Assembly: GCA_018417955.1 (NCBI GenBank)
Contig: JACTVC010000002.1
Coordinates: 4,216,001-4,280,000 of the forward strand
DNA from: Laccaria trichodermophora
Lineage: Eukaryota; Basidiomycota; Agaricomycetes; Agaricales; Hydnangiaceae
Reading direction: 5' to 3'
DNA: 64,000 bases
The position numbers and the translations under genes were made by a program. Positions within the stretch are counted from its first letter, which is position 1. Each line of letters opens with the position of its first letter. Shown in pieces: positions 11,381 through 21,999 of the stretch. The notes beneath the pieces were generated by a model. The model was not told the DNA's origin. It saw only the letters and a program-made list of their open reading frames with translations, and ran no database searches.

Positions 11381-12182
11381 TCAAAGGTTCCATGCCGAGC
11401 AAAATCGGAAGAGCATGGCGGTCACTGTCACCGTGTCCATAACCGGTGGGTGCATCTGTACCGGTCATTAGCTAGTTTGCAAGCGAGCCATCAAACAACT
11501 CACCACAGTCCCTGCACCTGCCGTGCGAACGAAATGAAGTTCCCCAAAGACGTCACCAATCTGATAACGCGTTTGCCGAGTTGGTCGGAAAAATGCAACC
11601 ACTATGCCGTTCGCGTCTTGGAGCTAGAACGAATGAGAATCAATATTCAGCTGTTGGAAGGACCAATAACCGTACAAGGATGTCGGGGCTGTTGGCACTG
11701 TGTCGCCAACGGTATTGAGAGCCATCAGGACCGTTGAAAATGCGAGCACCCTAAGGATACAGAGGTAAGACGGGGTGTCAATCAACTTATTGAAGAAGCT
11801 CACATTAACTTTATGGTCTGGCCTGACGAGGTCGGACATTGGCAGAGTGTTCTGAAAATGTAATGTCAGATACAGTCAGGGGCGCCAGAACGCGGCAAAA
11901 ACTTACTTTTCCAATGACGATGCGGCCGAGTCCGCCATTGGCAGCCCACTCGAGTTTTGCAACACGGTCTTCCTTGTTGGGCCGAATGGAGCGCCAGAGA
12001 GTTGTTACGCTCTGCCCGCTGGGGTTCACTACGGTCTGTAAAAACGATTGAGGTATCAAGAAACAATGTTGATGGATCACCCTAACCTGAAAGCGGTAGA
12101 GAACACCCCACGAGTTGAAGAGAACACTCTCCCGTGGGTCCTGGTTGGTCCAGGAGAGAACGTCATTGGAAGCAGTCGACAT
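11381..12182 (-). CDS. DUF6593 domain protein
   Basis: Six exons give a protein of about 185 residues. Motifs in order are PRESVLFNSWGVLYRFQ, TTLWRSIRPNKEDRVAKLEW, ANGGLGRIVIGK, MSDLVRPDHK, GARIFNGPDGSQYRWR, and ANGIVVAFFRPTRQTRYQIG, then GELHFVRTAGAGTV. It ends in a hydrophobic VTVTAMLFRFCSAWNL. This is the DUF6593 fold, very expanded in Agaricomycetes and of unknown function. It resembles a scramblase/Tubby-like beta barrel, a comparison that is my inference. An upstream Met at 12230 is possible, but a TATA box at 12243-12248 would then sit only 13 bp away, so 12182 is preferred. Confidence 0.88.
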
Positions 12183-12242
12183 CGAGTAAGAGGAGTAAGG
12201 CAAATGCTCTGACAGAACAAGAAGGTCCATTGCTTCTCCGGT

Positions 12243-12248
12243 TTTATA
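12243..12248 (-). promoter_or_regulatory. TATA box of the DUF6593 gene
   Basis: TATAAA on the minus strand lies about 60 bp before the preferred DUF6593 start codon at 12182, a typical distance for a fungal core promoter. It also argues against using the upstream Met at 12230. Confidence 0.45.
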
Positions 12249-13258
12249 CCGAGAATTTCATGGCAAGGAAGTATGCTGAGGCCTTTTCCGCGCGCTTGAT
12301 GATGGTCCTTGACCTGATCGGAACGTGTTCGAATGGTAAGAGAATAAACGCGAAAACTTCAACGTGTCGATATCGAAGTCAGGGCATCCTGCAACTTGGT
12401 CAGTGGAGCAACGAGTTGTGTAGAGGGCTCAATAATCGAGTACACGAGTTAAAGGCGAGCACCAGGACCCTTCTTGAAGTGTTTGCACGCCCTGTAAACG
12501 ACGAAAAATGTGATCGGCTAATACACAATCACACCTTTCGACACCAGCATGTATGGGACCAAAGATTTCCTAAAGGGAGGATTGCGTCGGACAAAAGAAC
12601 GGATTCCTCTGAGAGAAAAAGATCTTTGTGATGAATTTGATGCTGGTTATCTCTCTGAGTCCATGAGGTTTCTGCTTTAGGCAGTTAGGAATCAAGGCAG
12701 GGGACTTTGTATAAGAGGCAAGGCCATCAACGTGCAGGTTGGGATCCGGGGTTCGGGAAAGCATGCCTTCATCGTGTAAGGTATATTGTCTCCGGCTGGA
12801 AGGCACAAGAGACAACGCAGACGTAAAGCGTCTCGTGCTCACTCTCACAATGAATCGACAGCTAAGCATATTGCTGTCTCGGATCTAGGTATGGCTTCAA
12901 AGTATCAGCGAAACAAGCAAGGATAATATTTGCACAATGCCCAATGGTAATTGGACCAGTTATTCAAAATGTTGTCAATCGGTTCAGGAGTTTAATTTCG
13001 CTCCAGTAAACCCTGTCTTGGGGAAGTCCGCTGATGATTGCCGCCTGGGCACAGATGCCACTCTCGGGTCAGGAGTATACACACGATTCGAAATTCGGAG
13101 ATAGTTGCAACCCTTATTTGCTTCCACAATCGCGAAATCGCCACAAATTTACATGATGTAGACCGGGACTGACCTATACGGAGTTTAAGGAACGAGATCA
13201 ATATCTGGGCTTGAGAAATAAAAATTTGACGACGACATACAGTAAGGAGAATGTCGAA
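12249..13258. other. 1-kb stretch without a firm gene
   Basis: No complete gene could be assembled. The only candidate is a minus-strand frame starting at 12869 whose first 60 residues look like a mitochondrial presequence (Arg/Ser-rich, no acidic residues for about 30 positions, MLSCRFIVRVSTRRFTSA). A possible splice would end it in NRNLMDSER, but the intron needed would be only 31 nt with a poor GTCCCC donor. I leave it as unresolved. Confidence 0.35.
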
Positions 13259-13755
13259 TTATGGAACTACCTGAATGCCCAAGCTCCTGGCGCTCCCAAC
13301 AATCATTCTGGCGATCGACTCCAGTGGCAGACTCTTCATATGCTCATCTGCGGATTTTATCTTCGCAATCTCATACACATGTTTGAGAGTGATTGTCCCT
13401 ATGATCTCATGGCCGGGTCGACCGGTTCCTTTCTCGATGCCCGTCGTTTTTTTGAGGAAATACGACACTGGGGGGGTCTTGGTAACAAAAGTGAAGGTAC
13501 GATCGGGTTGAACTCGAATGAGAGTCGGCGTGGGGACCCCAGGTTCTATGTGTGCAGTTCTAGCGTTGAATTCCTTGCAAAAGTCCATTGACTTGACACC
13601 GCGTGCACCAAGCGCAGGGCCTACGGGAGGGGTTGGTGCAGCTTTCCCAGCTGGAATGAGTAGGCGCTAGAAAAAATTGTAGGCAGTGAGTAGTAACGAG
13701 AGAGCGAAAAACATACCACGATTTGCTCTCTGGCCTTCTGGGCTGCCTTGGACAT
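13259..13755 (-). CDS. MRPL19: Mitochondrial large ribosomal subunit protein uL11m
   Basis: Two exons encode a protein of about 147 residues. Exon 1 is MSKAAQKAREQIV. After an intron starting GTATGT the protein continues RLLIPAGKAAPTPPVGPALG, ARGVKSMDFCKEFNART, PDRTFTFVTKTPPVSYFLKK and ends GSARSLGIQVVP. The P-x-PP-x-GPALG block is the L11 signature of the N-terminal domain, and the C-terminal ARSLGIQV is the end of the rRNA-binding domain. uL11 forms the base of the L7/L12 stalk that contacts translation GTPases. It diverges from the leucine aminopeptidase gene with only 106 bp between starts. Confidence 0.94.
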
Positions 13756-13861
13756 TGGGAGGTGACAAGTGACAACTTTGAAAGAAGCTCACGACGTTGG
13801 TCATGTGACAAGTTCACGACTGCCAACTGGCACACTTCTCAGATCGGTAACCGCAACCACC

Positions 13862-15976
13862 ATGAAGTCCCTCTCAATTCTCCTCTCTCTCATATCTCTC
13901 GTTGTTGCCACTCCATTATCGTACTCTAGTCAGGAGCAGCTACCCTTCAATGCTGATGGTGCTACATACCCCGGATTTAATTTGGATTTGACTGCTCTCC
14001 GTCTAGTTGAGATGGAGGGCCAAGCCCCCGTCTGGGTGACAGAGTTGGAGAAGGTTTGCTACAAATCCTACCTAATTCCTGCACGGTAGTTTTACTGTCC
14101 TCATCTAGATCAAGTTGAAGGCTGAAGGCATTAATTTCTTTGACATGTGAGTGAACCCATTTATTCCACTTAATTCCACATTGACACCGGTTCTTCTAGA
14201 ACCGAAGCGCAGGACTTGAGCTCTTCTGCCCGTTCTAGCCTCCAGACCAATTGTGGGCACATGCTGTTCTCTGTCATGTCATCTCTTACAGACCCTAGAT
14301 GTGTTCCACGCACCAAACGCCGCAGAGAGGGTTAAGCCGGTATTAAAGACCTTGTCCACGAAAGGACCGAAGGAGAATCTGGAGAAATTCTCAAGCTTCC
14401 GTACGAGATGTAAGCCCATCCTTTCCAATGTTCGCGGGACCCTTGAACTGATGTGATTGCAGATTATCGCAGTGACGTAAACAGTCAAAGGCTTTTTGCA
14501 ACGTGGTGTTCGCTCAAAGAATCATTTTCAGACCGGGAAAGAAAGCCAGGCCTGGCTCCTTTCGAAGATATCACAGGTCAGGTTGTGCTCACTGGAAACA
14601 ATCATCTGATTCGATGGCTGTAGCAGATCACCACGGAGAATGCGTCGAAGTCTCTTCGTAAACTGATTACCTTGACAGAGTTTACCCATCCTTGGGGCCA
14701 ACATACAATCGTTCGTACTTACTTTATACGTTCTATCCGGGGTCATAAAGCTATTCTGTCAGATCGTTCGAATCAATGGCTCCTCGACTGATGACGATGG
14801 TGTTGTTATTCTTGGTGCCCATCAAGACAGGTAATGTAACTCGAACACACGGTTATGTCGCCTCCTTGACTAATGTCGGCAGTACAAACATGTGGCCTTT
14901 CCTGCCTGCTCCTGGTAAGCTTGTGTTATCACATCATCAAATTAATTTGACACCATGCAATATCAGGAGCGGACGGTATACAGTTGTCTTACCTTGCTGT
15001 CGCTACTGATCTCTGTTTACAGACGATGGCTCTGGAAGTGTTACCATTTTGGAAGCGTATCGTGGCTTGATTGCCGCTGATTTCCATCCAGTACGCTCAG
15101 TCGAATTCCATTGGTACTCTGCCGAGGTTTTTGCTTCGCCTGCCTCAATGCGTCACGCATCCTGACTCGACACAGGAAGGAGGTCTTCTCGGTTCCCAAG
15201 CTGTCGCAAAGGACTATCAGTCCCGTTCCGTGAATGTCATTGCAATGAGCCAGGTATGCGGGGATGTCTTTCTCCATCTATCAAACTAGCCTTACCGGAT
15301 TCAAGTTTGATATGACAGCTTGGGTCAAGGTAAATCTCTATTGGATCTTAACCTCAACTTCTCAAACCTTTTCGTATTCTCCAGCGCGGAACGCGAGAGG
15401 AAGTCGGCATTATTACTGACTTCACCGATCCAAGGTCATTCCCCACGATTTTGCCTATTCCTTGGCCTAAACCATGTATAGTCTTACCAAATTCAACATG
15501 GACATTGTGGACACATACCTTGATATTCCTTATGTACCGGTAAGTCTTGACGGGCTAATGAAGGATTGTGACACTCATAAGCTACTCTTGTAGACCAGAT
15601 GCGGATACGCTTGCAGTGATCAGTTAAGTTCTCGATGAGCTCCAGTCTATCACGTATTCATATTTCCCCATTCAGCGCCTCATGGAGGAAGGCAGGATAC
15701 CCTTCGGTTTTTACCATCGGTAAGGCATCTCTATTCAATGAGTGAATAGCAAAACTTACCCCTCGCAGAGAGCACGTTTGAAAATTCGAACAAGCATATT
15801 CACAGTGCCAATGAGTCAGTACATCTCACACCAATGCATGTCCTACCTAATGCACACAATGCATTCACAGTCGCATCGACATTTCTGACGAGTTCAGTTT
15901 CTCTCATATGTTGGAGTTCTCCAAGTTGGCTGTTGCGTTTGCAGTAGAGCTAGGTGGTTGGTCCGAGACAGATTAA
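13862..15976 (+). CDS. Secreted leucine aminopeptidase, peptidase family M28
   Basis: This gene is cut into about 17 exons. It begins with a signal peptide ([20 protein letters not shown]) and a propeptide. All five zinc-ligand positions of the family are visible in the joined frame: His and Asp in [10 protein letters not shown], Asp in GADDDGSG, Glu-Glu in YSAEEGGLLGS, Asp in SQFDMTAW, and His in [13 protein letters not shown]. The catalytic Glu is the first of the EE pair. The protein ends at GGWSETD. A 9-nt microexon (14967-14975) carries part of the GADDD motif between introns of 52 and 47 nt. M28 aminopeptidases remove N-terminal residues from peptides outside the cell and serve nitrogen scavenging. 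I place the start at 13862 because the signal peptide begins there. Confidence 0.92.
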
Positions 15977-16286
15977 CCCTCTAATCATACCCCTATTTCT
16001 TGTTTTACTGTGCAATATATTTCATGCATGCATCAGCGCATCTTCCCAAATCATTGAAAAAAGGAATCGATTCAAGAAAGAGTTCCCAAAAAATGAGATG
16101 TATTTACTTACATCATTGACCAAAACGACCCAAACCCCGAAACAGGTCTTTATTCTGGGTCTAGAAAATGGAGGCACTGCTTGCTGTAGCAGATGATATT
16201 CTGATCAGTCATGACCGCATGTATGACTGAGTTTGACAACATGTGCTGTGTCCTGAGTGGCCTCTATTTGTATCGTCGAAGAAACT

Positions 16287-18567
16287 TTAGTGAGTGCTTT
16301 TCTTAATATATGACTGCCGTACAACCTTGACATTTCGGAAATCCCAAGAGCAAACCCGGCCATCCGGATAGCCCTTGACGAAATAAGAGTGATGGGCGCC
16401 TCCTTTTGAACAGCTGGAAAGGGATAGGGTACTCGTGTGTCTGTAACCCAGCTGGAGCTTAGGCGGTCTGTCAAAGCCACTGGCGCGCTTATCCCAAATC
16501 TGAACCTGGTGGTCAAGATGGTTGGTCTACAAATAAAACTGTCAGCGGAGCCGTATACACAGAGAAGCACCTAGCAAGCGCAGTCGGGAAGTTAACCTCG
16601 ACTATGAAGACATTCCTGTCGTGGACATGTATTTGGCTCACAGCGTTGCCGCACCGGGCTTGTCTCGGCCTCGCTGTAGGGTGGTCAATATCGAGGGTCA
16701 GAATCTTTTGACCAGTGCCGACATAAAGAGTTGTTTCCACAGCAGCGAGGGTGCTTGGGATAGTACCAATCTTGCTTATGCCCTCACTTGAGGCAAATGC
16801 CAGATTATCCGGGTGCAAAGTCCAGAGCCTAATGGATTTGTCGTACCCCCCCGTGAAGAATTGAACAGATTCGTTGGCAGAGGACAAAGGTGACAGACAG
16901 CTCAAGCCACATCGAATCGATGGGGTATGTGATTGTTCGGATCCTGAATGGGGGCGGTGCGAGGATTCAGAAAGAGCTGGAGTCTCGTCCTGCCGAATGG
17001 GAGTAAAAAATCCGCACAGCAACCAATACACCAGCCTCGCCATACCTCAACAATACGAAGTACTGAAATATCACATGGACCGTTAGCGTACCCAATTACT
17101 GCGACATTTTCTTTGACGAGACAAGCATCCACGACATGGCGAAAGTTATCTCCACTAGGGATTGAGAAGGCTGAAAGTCGGTGTCTAAAATCCTTCATCG
17201 GTGAATGGTCCACAAAGAAAAGGCAAAACCGACTTTTGTGTTCTGTGCCAGAACTGCATGTCCGCTCGCATGGAAACAGTAACAAAGGGTAGATCAGACA
17301 TCGGGACAAGGACCCGCCTCGGTTTGTTGTTAGGCGTTTTGGGCAGTAAGAGCGAGCTTCCTCCAGTGGTTGGTTTGCCGGGACGAGCCATCGTTCCGGT
17401 GTTGGATGTTGATCCTGTTGAAGTTCTAGAGCTGGATGCTCCGTCGCTTGAGATGACCGCTCTTGGGCGGTGTATGGGTGTCGGAAGAACACTAGCCTCT
17501 GGTGAGGATGCACCAGACTTGCAATTACATGGTTGAGCTTCCTTGTCAATGTAGTTCTCCTCGTATTCTGAATCGCATTCCGAGCCAATGCTCTCAGCAG
17601 CTCGATCCGATACACTGCATGGTTCTTCATGTTCTTCGTCCCAGAAAATATCTTCTATGGCATGGGAACGCTTTATAGCTTTATCCTGATGATCTGGACT
17701 TACGATGAGGTGCGAAGACATTGGCGCAGCCCCTGAACCAGAATGACTAGCTACGTCGACATGCGCATGCTCGATGTCTGGTGCTGGCGATTCCCGCAGA
17801 TCAATAATATCACGCCGGGATGAACTCAGTTGAGTTTCTGGCTTGCTCCGAACATAGCCCTTGAGCATAAAAAATGCGGTGGCAGCGATATGTGGGTGGC
17901 TGAATTGCAAGCGTGCGGTTCGTTCATCAAGTGTATCAACTCTGCGTGACCCGTTAGAATGCCAGTGGATGTTGATAACAAAGTGAAAATGGAGCTGACT
18001 CTGAAGCACTCAAGCCAGTCCTTTGCAGAAACACTGAAACATCTTCGCATGTCATTCCTCCTTGATGAAATGTTAATTTCAAAATGTTTCCGTGTATTCT
18101 CATGCTCTCTAGAAGGCCCCGATTTGGGTCAAACGCTACGTGGTCATTAAATGAGGGTGGATCGAAGCAACGCTGCGAGGACGTGGAAGGACCCAAACTA
18201 TTTGGTCCCGTTTGCACAATGGATTTCTCGGGGCGTCCTTCGACATCTAAATCATCGACGTTTATAGGATCCAGAGGTGTAGAACCAGTTGGGATTGAGG
18301 AGTGACTAATTGGCTGTATTTGCACTGGAACCGGTTTTTGACAGGCTATTATTCCATCCTGGCTAGATTTGTGTCAACTTCTACAACGATGGTAAACATT
18401 ATACAGAGGACCCACAAAACAACTGGAGGTGCAATCAGCTTCTTGTCTGGGTCTCTTAATTGCGGAAATTGTTCATATATAGAGTACCGCTGAGGACGTT
18501 TTGGTTCAGGAGTATCGTAGGTTTCGAGAATTCGTTTTCGGGGTAGACTTTGTCGTTGATGGTCCAT
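16287..18567 (-). CDS. WD40-repeat protein with disordered N-terminal half (unassigned)
   Basis: I read this from an ATG at 18567, although an in-frame Met at 18708 is also possible. The first half is disordered and Ser-rich, with LETYDTPEPKRPQ near the start and acidic SEYEENYIDKEAQ later. The second half has WD40 blades: NVAVIGYANGPCDISVLRI, VQFFTGGYDKSIRLWTLHPD, and a last blade YFVKGYPDGRVCSWDFRNVK before KKSTH and the stop at 16287. The frame of the last exon differs from the longest open frame in that area. I chose it because it gives an intact blade. The number of blades suggests one propeller. I cannot assign an orthologue. Exon joins in the middle (16500-17200) are approximate. Confidence 0.72.
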
Positions 18568-18830
18568 TACCAGAATGGTGCCCGATGGAATTTGGCCTTG
18601 ACCTCGGAAAGATAACAAGGACAAGCACAGAGCGAAGCGTGACCTTGCCAATGTCCACTCGCAGGCGACAACAGGAAGATGTGGATGAGGCTTATGAAAT
18701 TCAGTCAAAAGCTGCTATTCAAGTTTGTCCAACGCTCTCGCTTCGTTTGACAACCCGAAGCCTACCAGAATTGCATAGGGAGCGTTGAGATCGACCGCCA
18801 TTGGTGTTGGTTCAGCAATTATTGCACATC

Positions 18831-19186
18831 ATGGATGGCCCGTATTTAGGTGAGTGCTCATAAAAACGTCGCCATCTACACAGTTTTGCTGAATCTTTGT
18901 GAAAGGCGGCAAACCCTCGCTTTCAAAGGCTTCATTGTATCTGGATGTGCGTGCGGTCTGACCATAGACTCTCATCACTTGTTTATCGGGTCAGATAGTC
19001 ACCATCTTTGGACTTGTTTTTGGTGCTGAAAGCGCTCTTTTGACTCATGAAACCATGCGCCGTAGGGAAGAAGCTGTCATCAGACGTGAAGCAAGGTTGG
19101 ATCTTGCTCGACAGGGTTTAGTTGGCACCGAAACCGAGATCGCGAAGTGGAGGGAAGCACGCGAACAACAGGCGTCAGAATCTTGA
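18831..19186 (+). CDS. 83-residue single-pass membrane protein, unrecognised
   Basis: Three short exons join in frame through introns with GTGAGT and GTGCGT donors. The product starts MDGPYLGGKPSLSKASLYLD, then has a hydrophobic segment IVTIFGLVFGAESALL. It ends with a highly charged helix (MRRREEAVIRREARLDLARQ then KWREAREQQASES). The form, a short tail, one membrane span and a long basic/acidic helix, is typical of small organelle membrane proteins. No family could be named. It lies between two minus-strand genes and would be missed by searches for long frames. The regular splice sites and the helical pattern of the last exon are the evidence that it is real. Confidence 0.62.
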
Positions 19187-19414
19187 TGTGTCTGAAGGGC
19201 GCACAGTTCCAAAAGATTTTATTTATTTACGAAGGTGACTGAACACCTGCTTGCTACACTGCTGCCAATTGTAGGATATTCTCTAGAAAAATGGTCAATT
19301 ATGATTGCAGTGACATAACACAAGTCCATGAGAAAGAAAACAATGAAAGCTTTTATCTATACAAGCGGTGAGTGGCAAGCCAAATTTAGTATATGTTTTC
19401 CAAAGTCGTAGCGT

Positions 19415-21683
19415 TCAATACGCCTGGGGTGTATAACCGTTCTGTTGTGATTGTTGAGGTGACCAGTGGTTGTCCATCACTGGCGCAGGAGGTTTTGGAG
19501 GGGGGCCCAAAGTAAAATTCTGTTTGCTGTCGTGGGTAAGCAACGGGGGAGGGGGAGGTTGAGTGTGAGTATAGGACTCTGTGAGAGGGGGAGGAGGAGG
19601 AGGAGGTTGGAACATCGGCAGCTGTGGTTGTTGGTATAGAACGGGCGGGTGAGGTAGACTCGCATGACGTCGTGGTTGTGTATTAATGGGAGGGGGAGGA
19701 GGGGGAGGAGGGACCACAGCCTGAGAACTGGTGTACAGCTGAGGTTCTGTGCTGTATTGCAAGGGCGGGGGAGGCGGTACAGTTGAGTAAGTGTTGTTGG
19801 AAAACACGTTGCCAGTCTGCGTAGGGCTATACGAACTTAGGTGCTGCGGGGAGTTTCCTGACGGTGGAGTAGCAACTTGAACGGGCGGTTGGGTATATAC
19901 AAGCTGAGGTTGTTGTGGGAGAGGACGAGAACTACCATTGCTATTTCCGGGTTGAAAATTCATGGGGGGAGCAGGAGGGTGGGGTAAAAGGTTATCATGG
20001 GATATTGATGGGGTTGTTGGATAATTCTGATACGTTTGTGGAGGTGCTGGATTTGTCTGCAAGGTAAGAGATACAGGGGATTGAGTCGCTGGTAGGTATT
20101 GCTGAGGCGGAGCTGACGTTGACTGTGGTATAGTGTACTGAGAATATCCGAAGGATTGAGAGGTGGTGAAAGGCTGTTGAAGGAAGGTTCCTGAACTTGA
20201 CGGCGGCAGATAGTTTGTTGGCATTGGTGTCTGGGGAGGGGGTGGTGCGTACGTCGGGAGAAATTGAGCGGCGTTGTAGCCCGACGGAGAAGGGGTATAC
20301 GATACGGACGGAGCAAAGCTAGAGTTCTCGGAAAGCGGGGGTTGTAAAGGCACAAACCCTGACGATTGAAGAGGAACGAACCCCGAAGAGGACGTGGGCA
20401 TGCTATGTCGCGGGCCACGGGTTGGAGTTTGATATGCCGGTTGGGGCACGGGGTCGTATGGAGGTTGGTAGGAATTGTGCGGGGAGTAGGTTTGCATGGG
20501 ACCAGGCAACGAGTTCTGCACATGCGACGACTGACCTGGAGGTGTCAATGGCCGATCATACAAGTACAGAGAAGATGCATCAGATATGGACGGCTCGTGC
20601 CCGTATGAGTGGTAGGATGTGAGGGTCGATGCAGTTGACTGTGGGCGATGTCCGTACCCAGTTGGGACAGGCTTTAAGCTACGGTGAGATATCTAGATGG
20701 TAGATGATAAATGAGACCTACTGGAAGACTGTCTCTTCGGCGATGTGGTTCGGCCACTCCAAATTCTTCAAAATCACGGGCAAGGATATCGACTGGCAAA
20801 ATTTTGCTTCTCTGCTCGTATGGGGCGACGTAGAGGTCAAGATGGGCGGAACCTGAGGCCCGTAATGAGGAAGGCAGCGTTTCCGATGTTTGGCGAGAAT
20901 GGGCGTATGCACCACTTGTTGATGCTACCCTCGATGAATTCGCAGGTGAGGGTTCACCTGACGGGACGAAAGAACCTGGGCCTCCATATTGTTTGTTCGC
21001 TTTGGTGGGCTTCGGCGTCAATTTCTTTTCCGGAACAGGTTCCTGTAACAATACATTAGCTACGAAAAGAGCAATGATCAATGTGTACTGACGTTCGACC
21101 AGAAAGTCAGCTCCAAGTAAACTTTACCTGCAAATTTATCTTTATTCGTCAAAGTAAACCACTCTGGACACGGATACGGTTGTGAGATCCTGAAGAATTC
21201 AGCATGAATTGTGAGGCCATACCGTCTGTCTCCCCTTTGGTCAAAACCTCCGTCAAATCGACAATGGTTTCACCAATGAGATCGGGTTCACGGGGGTCAT
21301 CGGCGTAGCAAGCCAGTTTCATAGTCTTGCCACCTTTAATTTTCTTCTGAGCCATGGCATCCTTTGGAGGAGGAGGGGGAGGAGTCCCATCTCCTTTAGC
21401 GGTTCGAGCCAGCACGTCCTCCACGTCTTCATAGAGAGTAAACCTGATTTCTTCGTCCCACTCTGGATGTTGACCACCACGTTTGATAGCCTTGGTTCTT
21501 CGTTTCTCACCATTTACCACGACAAGGCAGTATGGATCCTGCTTGCCGATGTGTCTCTTGTTTGGAAGATGGTTCTAAAGAAGTAGATTTGTTGAGCGCG
21601 CAATGCATGATTGGGTGGCATTAACGCACTGCTTTGAGAACAACGACAATGAGTGTGCCAACTTCGCGTGGGGTTGAAGACAT
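19415..21683 (-). CDS. C2-domain and proline-rich protein, Inn1/Fic1-like cytokinesis factor
   Basis: The N-terminal C2 domain is assembled from exons reading REVGTLIVVVLKA, NHLPNKRHIGKQDPYCLVVV, KRGGQHPEWDEEIRFTLYED, DLIGETIVDLTEVLTKGETD, then EWFTLTNKDKFAGKVYLELTFW. A short disordered middle follows. The last exon codes for about 350 residues of Pro/Gln/Ser/Tyr-rich sequence with many polyproline blocks (PPPPPPPPINTQP). A single N-terminal C2 domain with a PXXP tail is the layout of Ingression 1 (Inn1) in budding yeast and Fic1 in fission yeast, which link the actomyosin ring to the membrane and recruit SH3 proteins such as Hof1/Cdc15 and Cyk3. Orthology is inferred from layout. A six-proline insert lies inside the C2 domain. 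Confidence 0.8.
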
Positions 21684-21999
21684 TCCGCGTCGAGATTGAG
21701 TATTGCTCAAAAATGACAAGTCAAGATGCGCAGCGCATCAAGAAAAGATGCAAGTTCGATGAATGTTTTGACTGCATTCTCAGTCTTTGCGGCGTTGTGC
21801 GGAGTTGTTTGGCTCTGCTTACCATCGTAGCTACGGTCCGTAGCATTCCATTTTAGTTGGCTGACGTTCAAAAATATGGTATATACATGGGATACAGAGA
21901 GGAGTAACGTGTACAAGTGATGTACATTGCATGCCGAAGACAAAAAAGAAAAAGTGGGACGAAAGGACGGACGAACAGAGTGTGAGCCACTTGAAACAT
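21684..21999. other. Intergenic region
   Basis: About 316 bp separate the C2 gene start from the stop of the next upstream minus-strand gene. It should hold the C2 promoter and the 3' end of its neighbour. No gene is seen. Confidence 0.5.

Noticed and set aside
11640..11720. Apparent frameshift in the DUF6593 gene (YRWR before ANSPDIL)
   Set aside because: Rechecking across the line break shows YRWRHSANSPDIL in one frame, followed by a normal 51-nt intron. No frameshift exists.
12134..12631. 165-residue plus-strand frame
   Set aside because: It overlaps DUF6593 exon 1 and its promoter and has no conserved pattern.
20680..20740. 35-nt intron in the C2/proline-rich gene
   Set aside because: A downstream AAAG acceptor keeps frame and gives a typical 56-nt intron with a CTCAC branch site.
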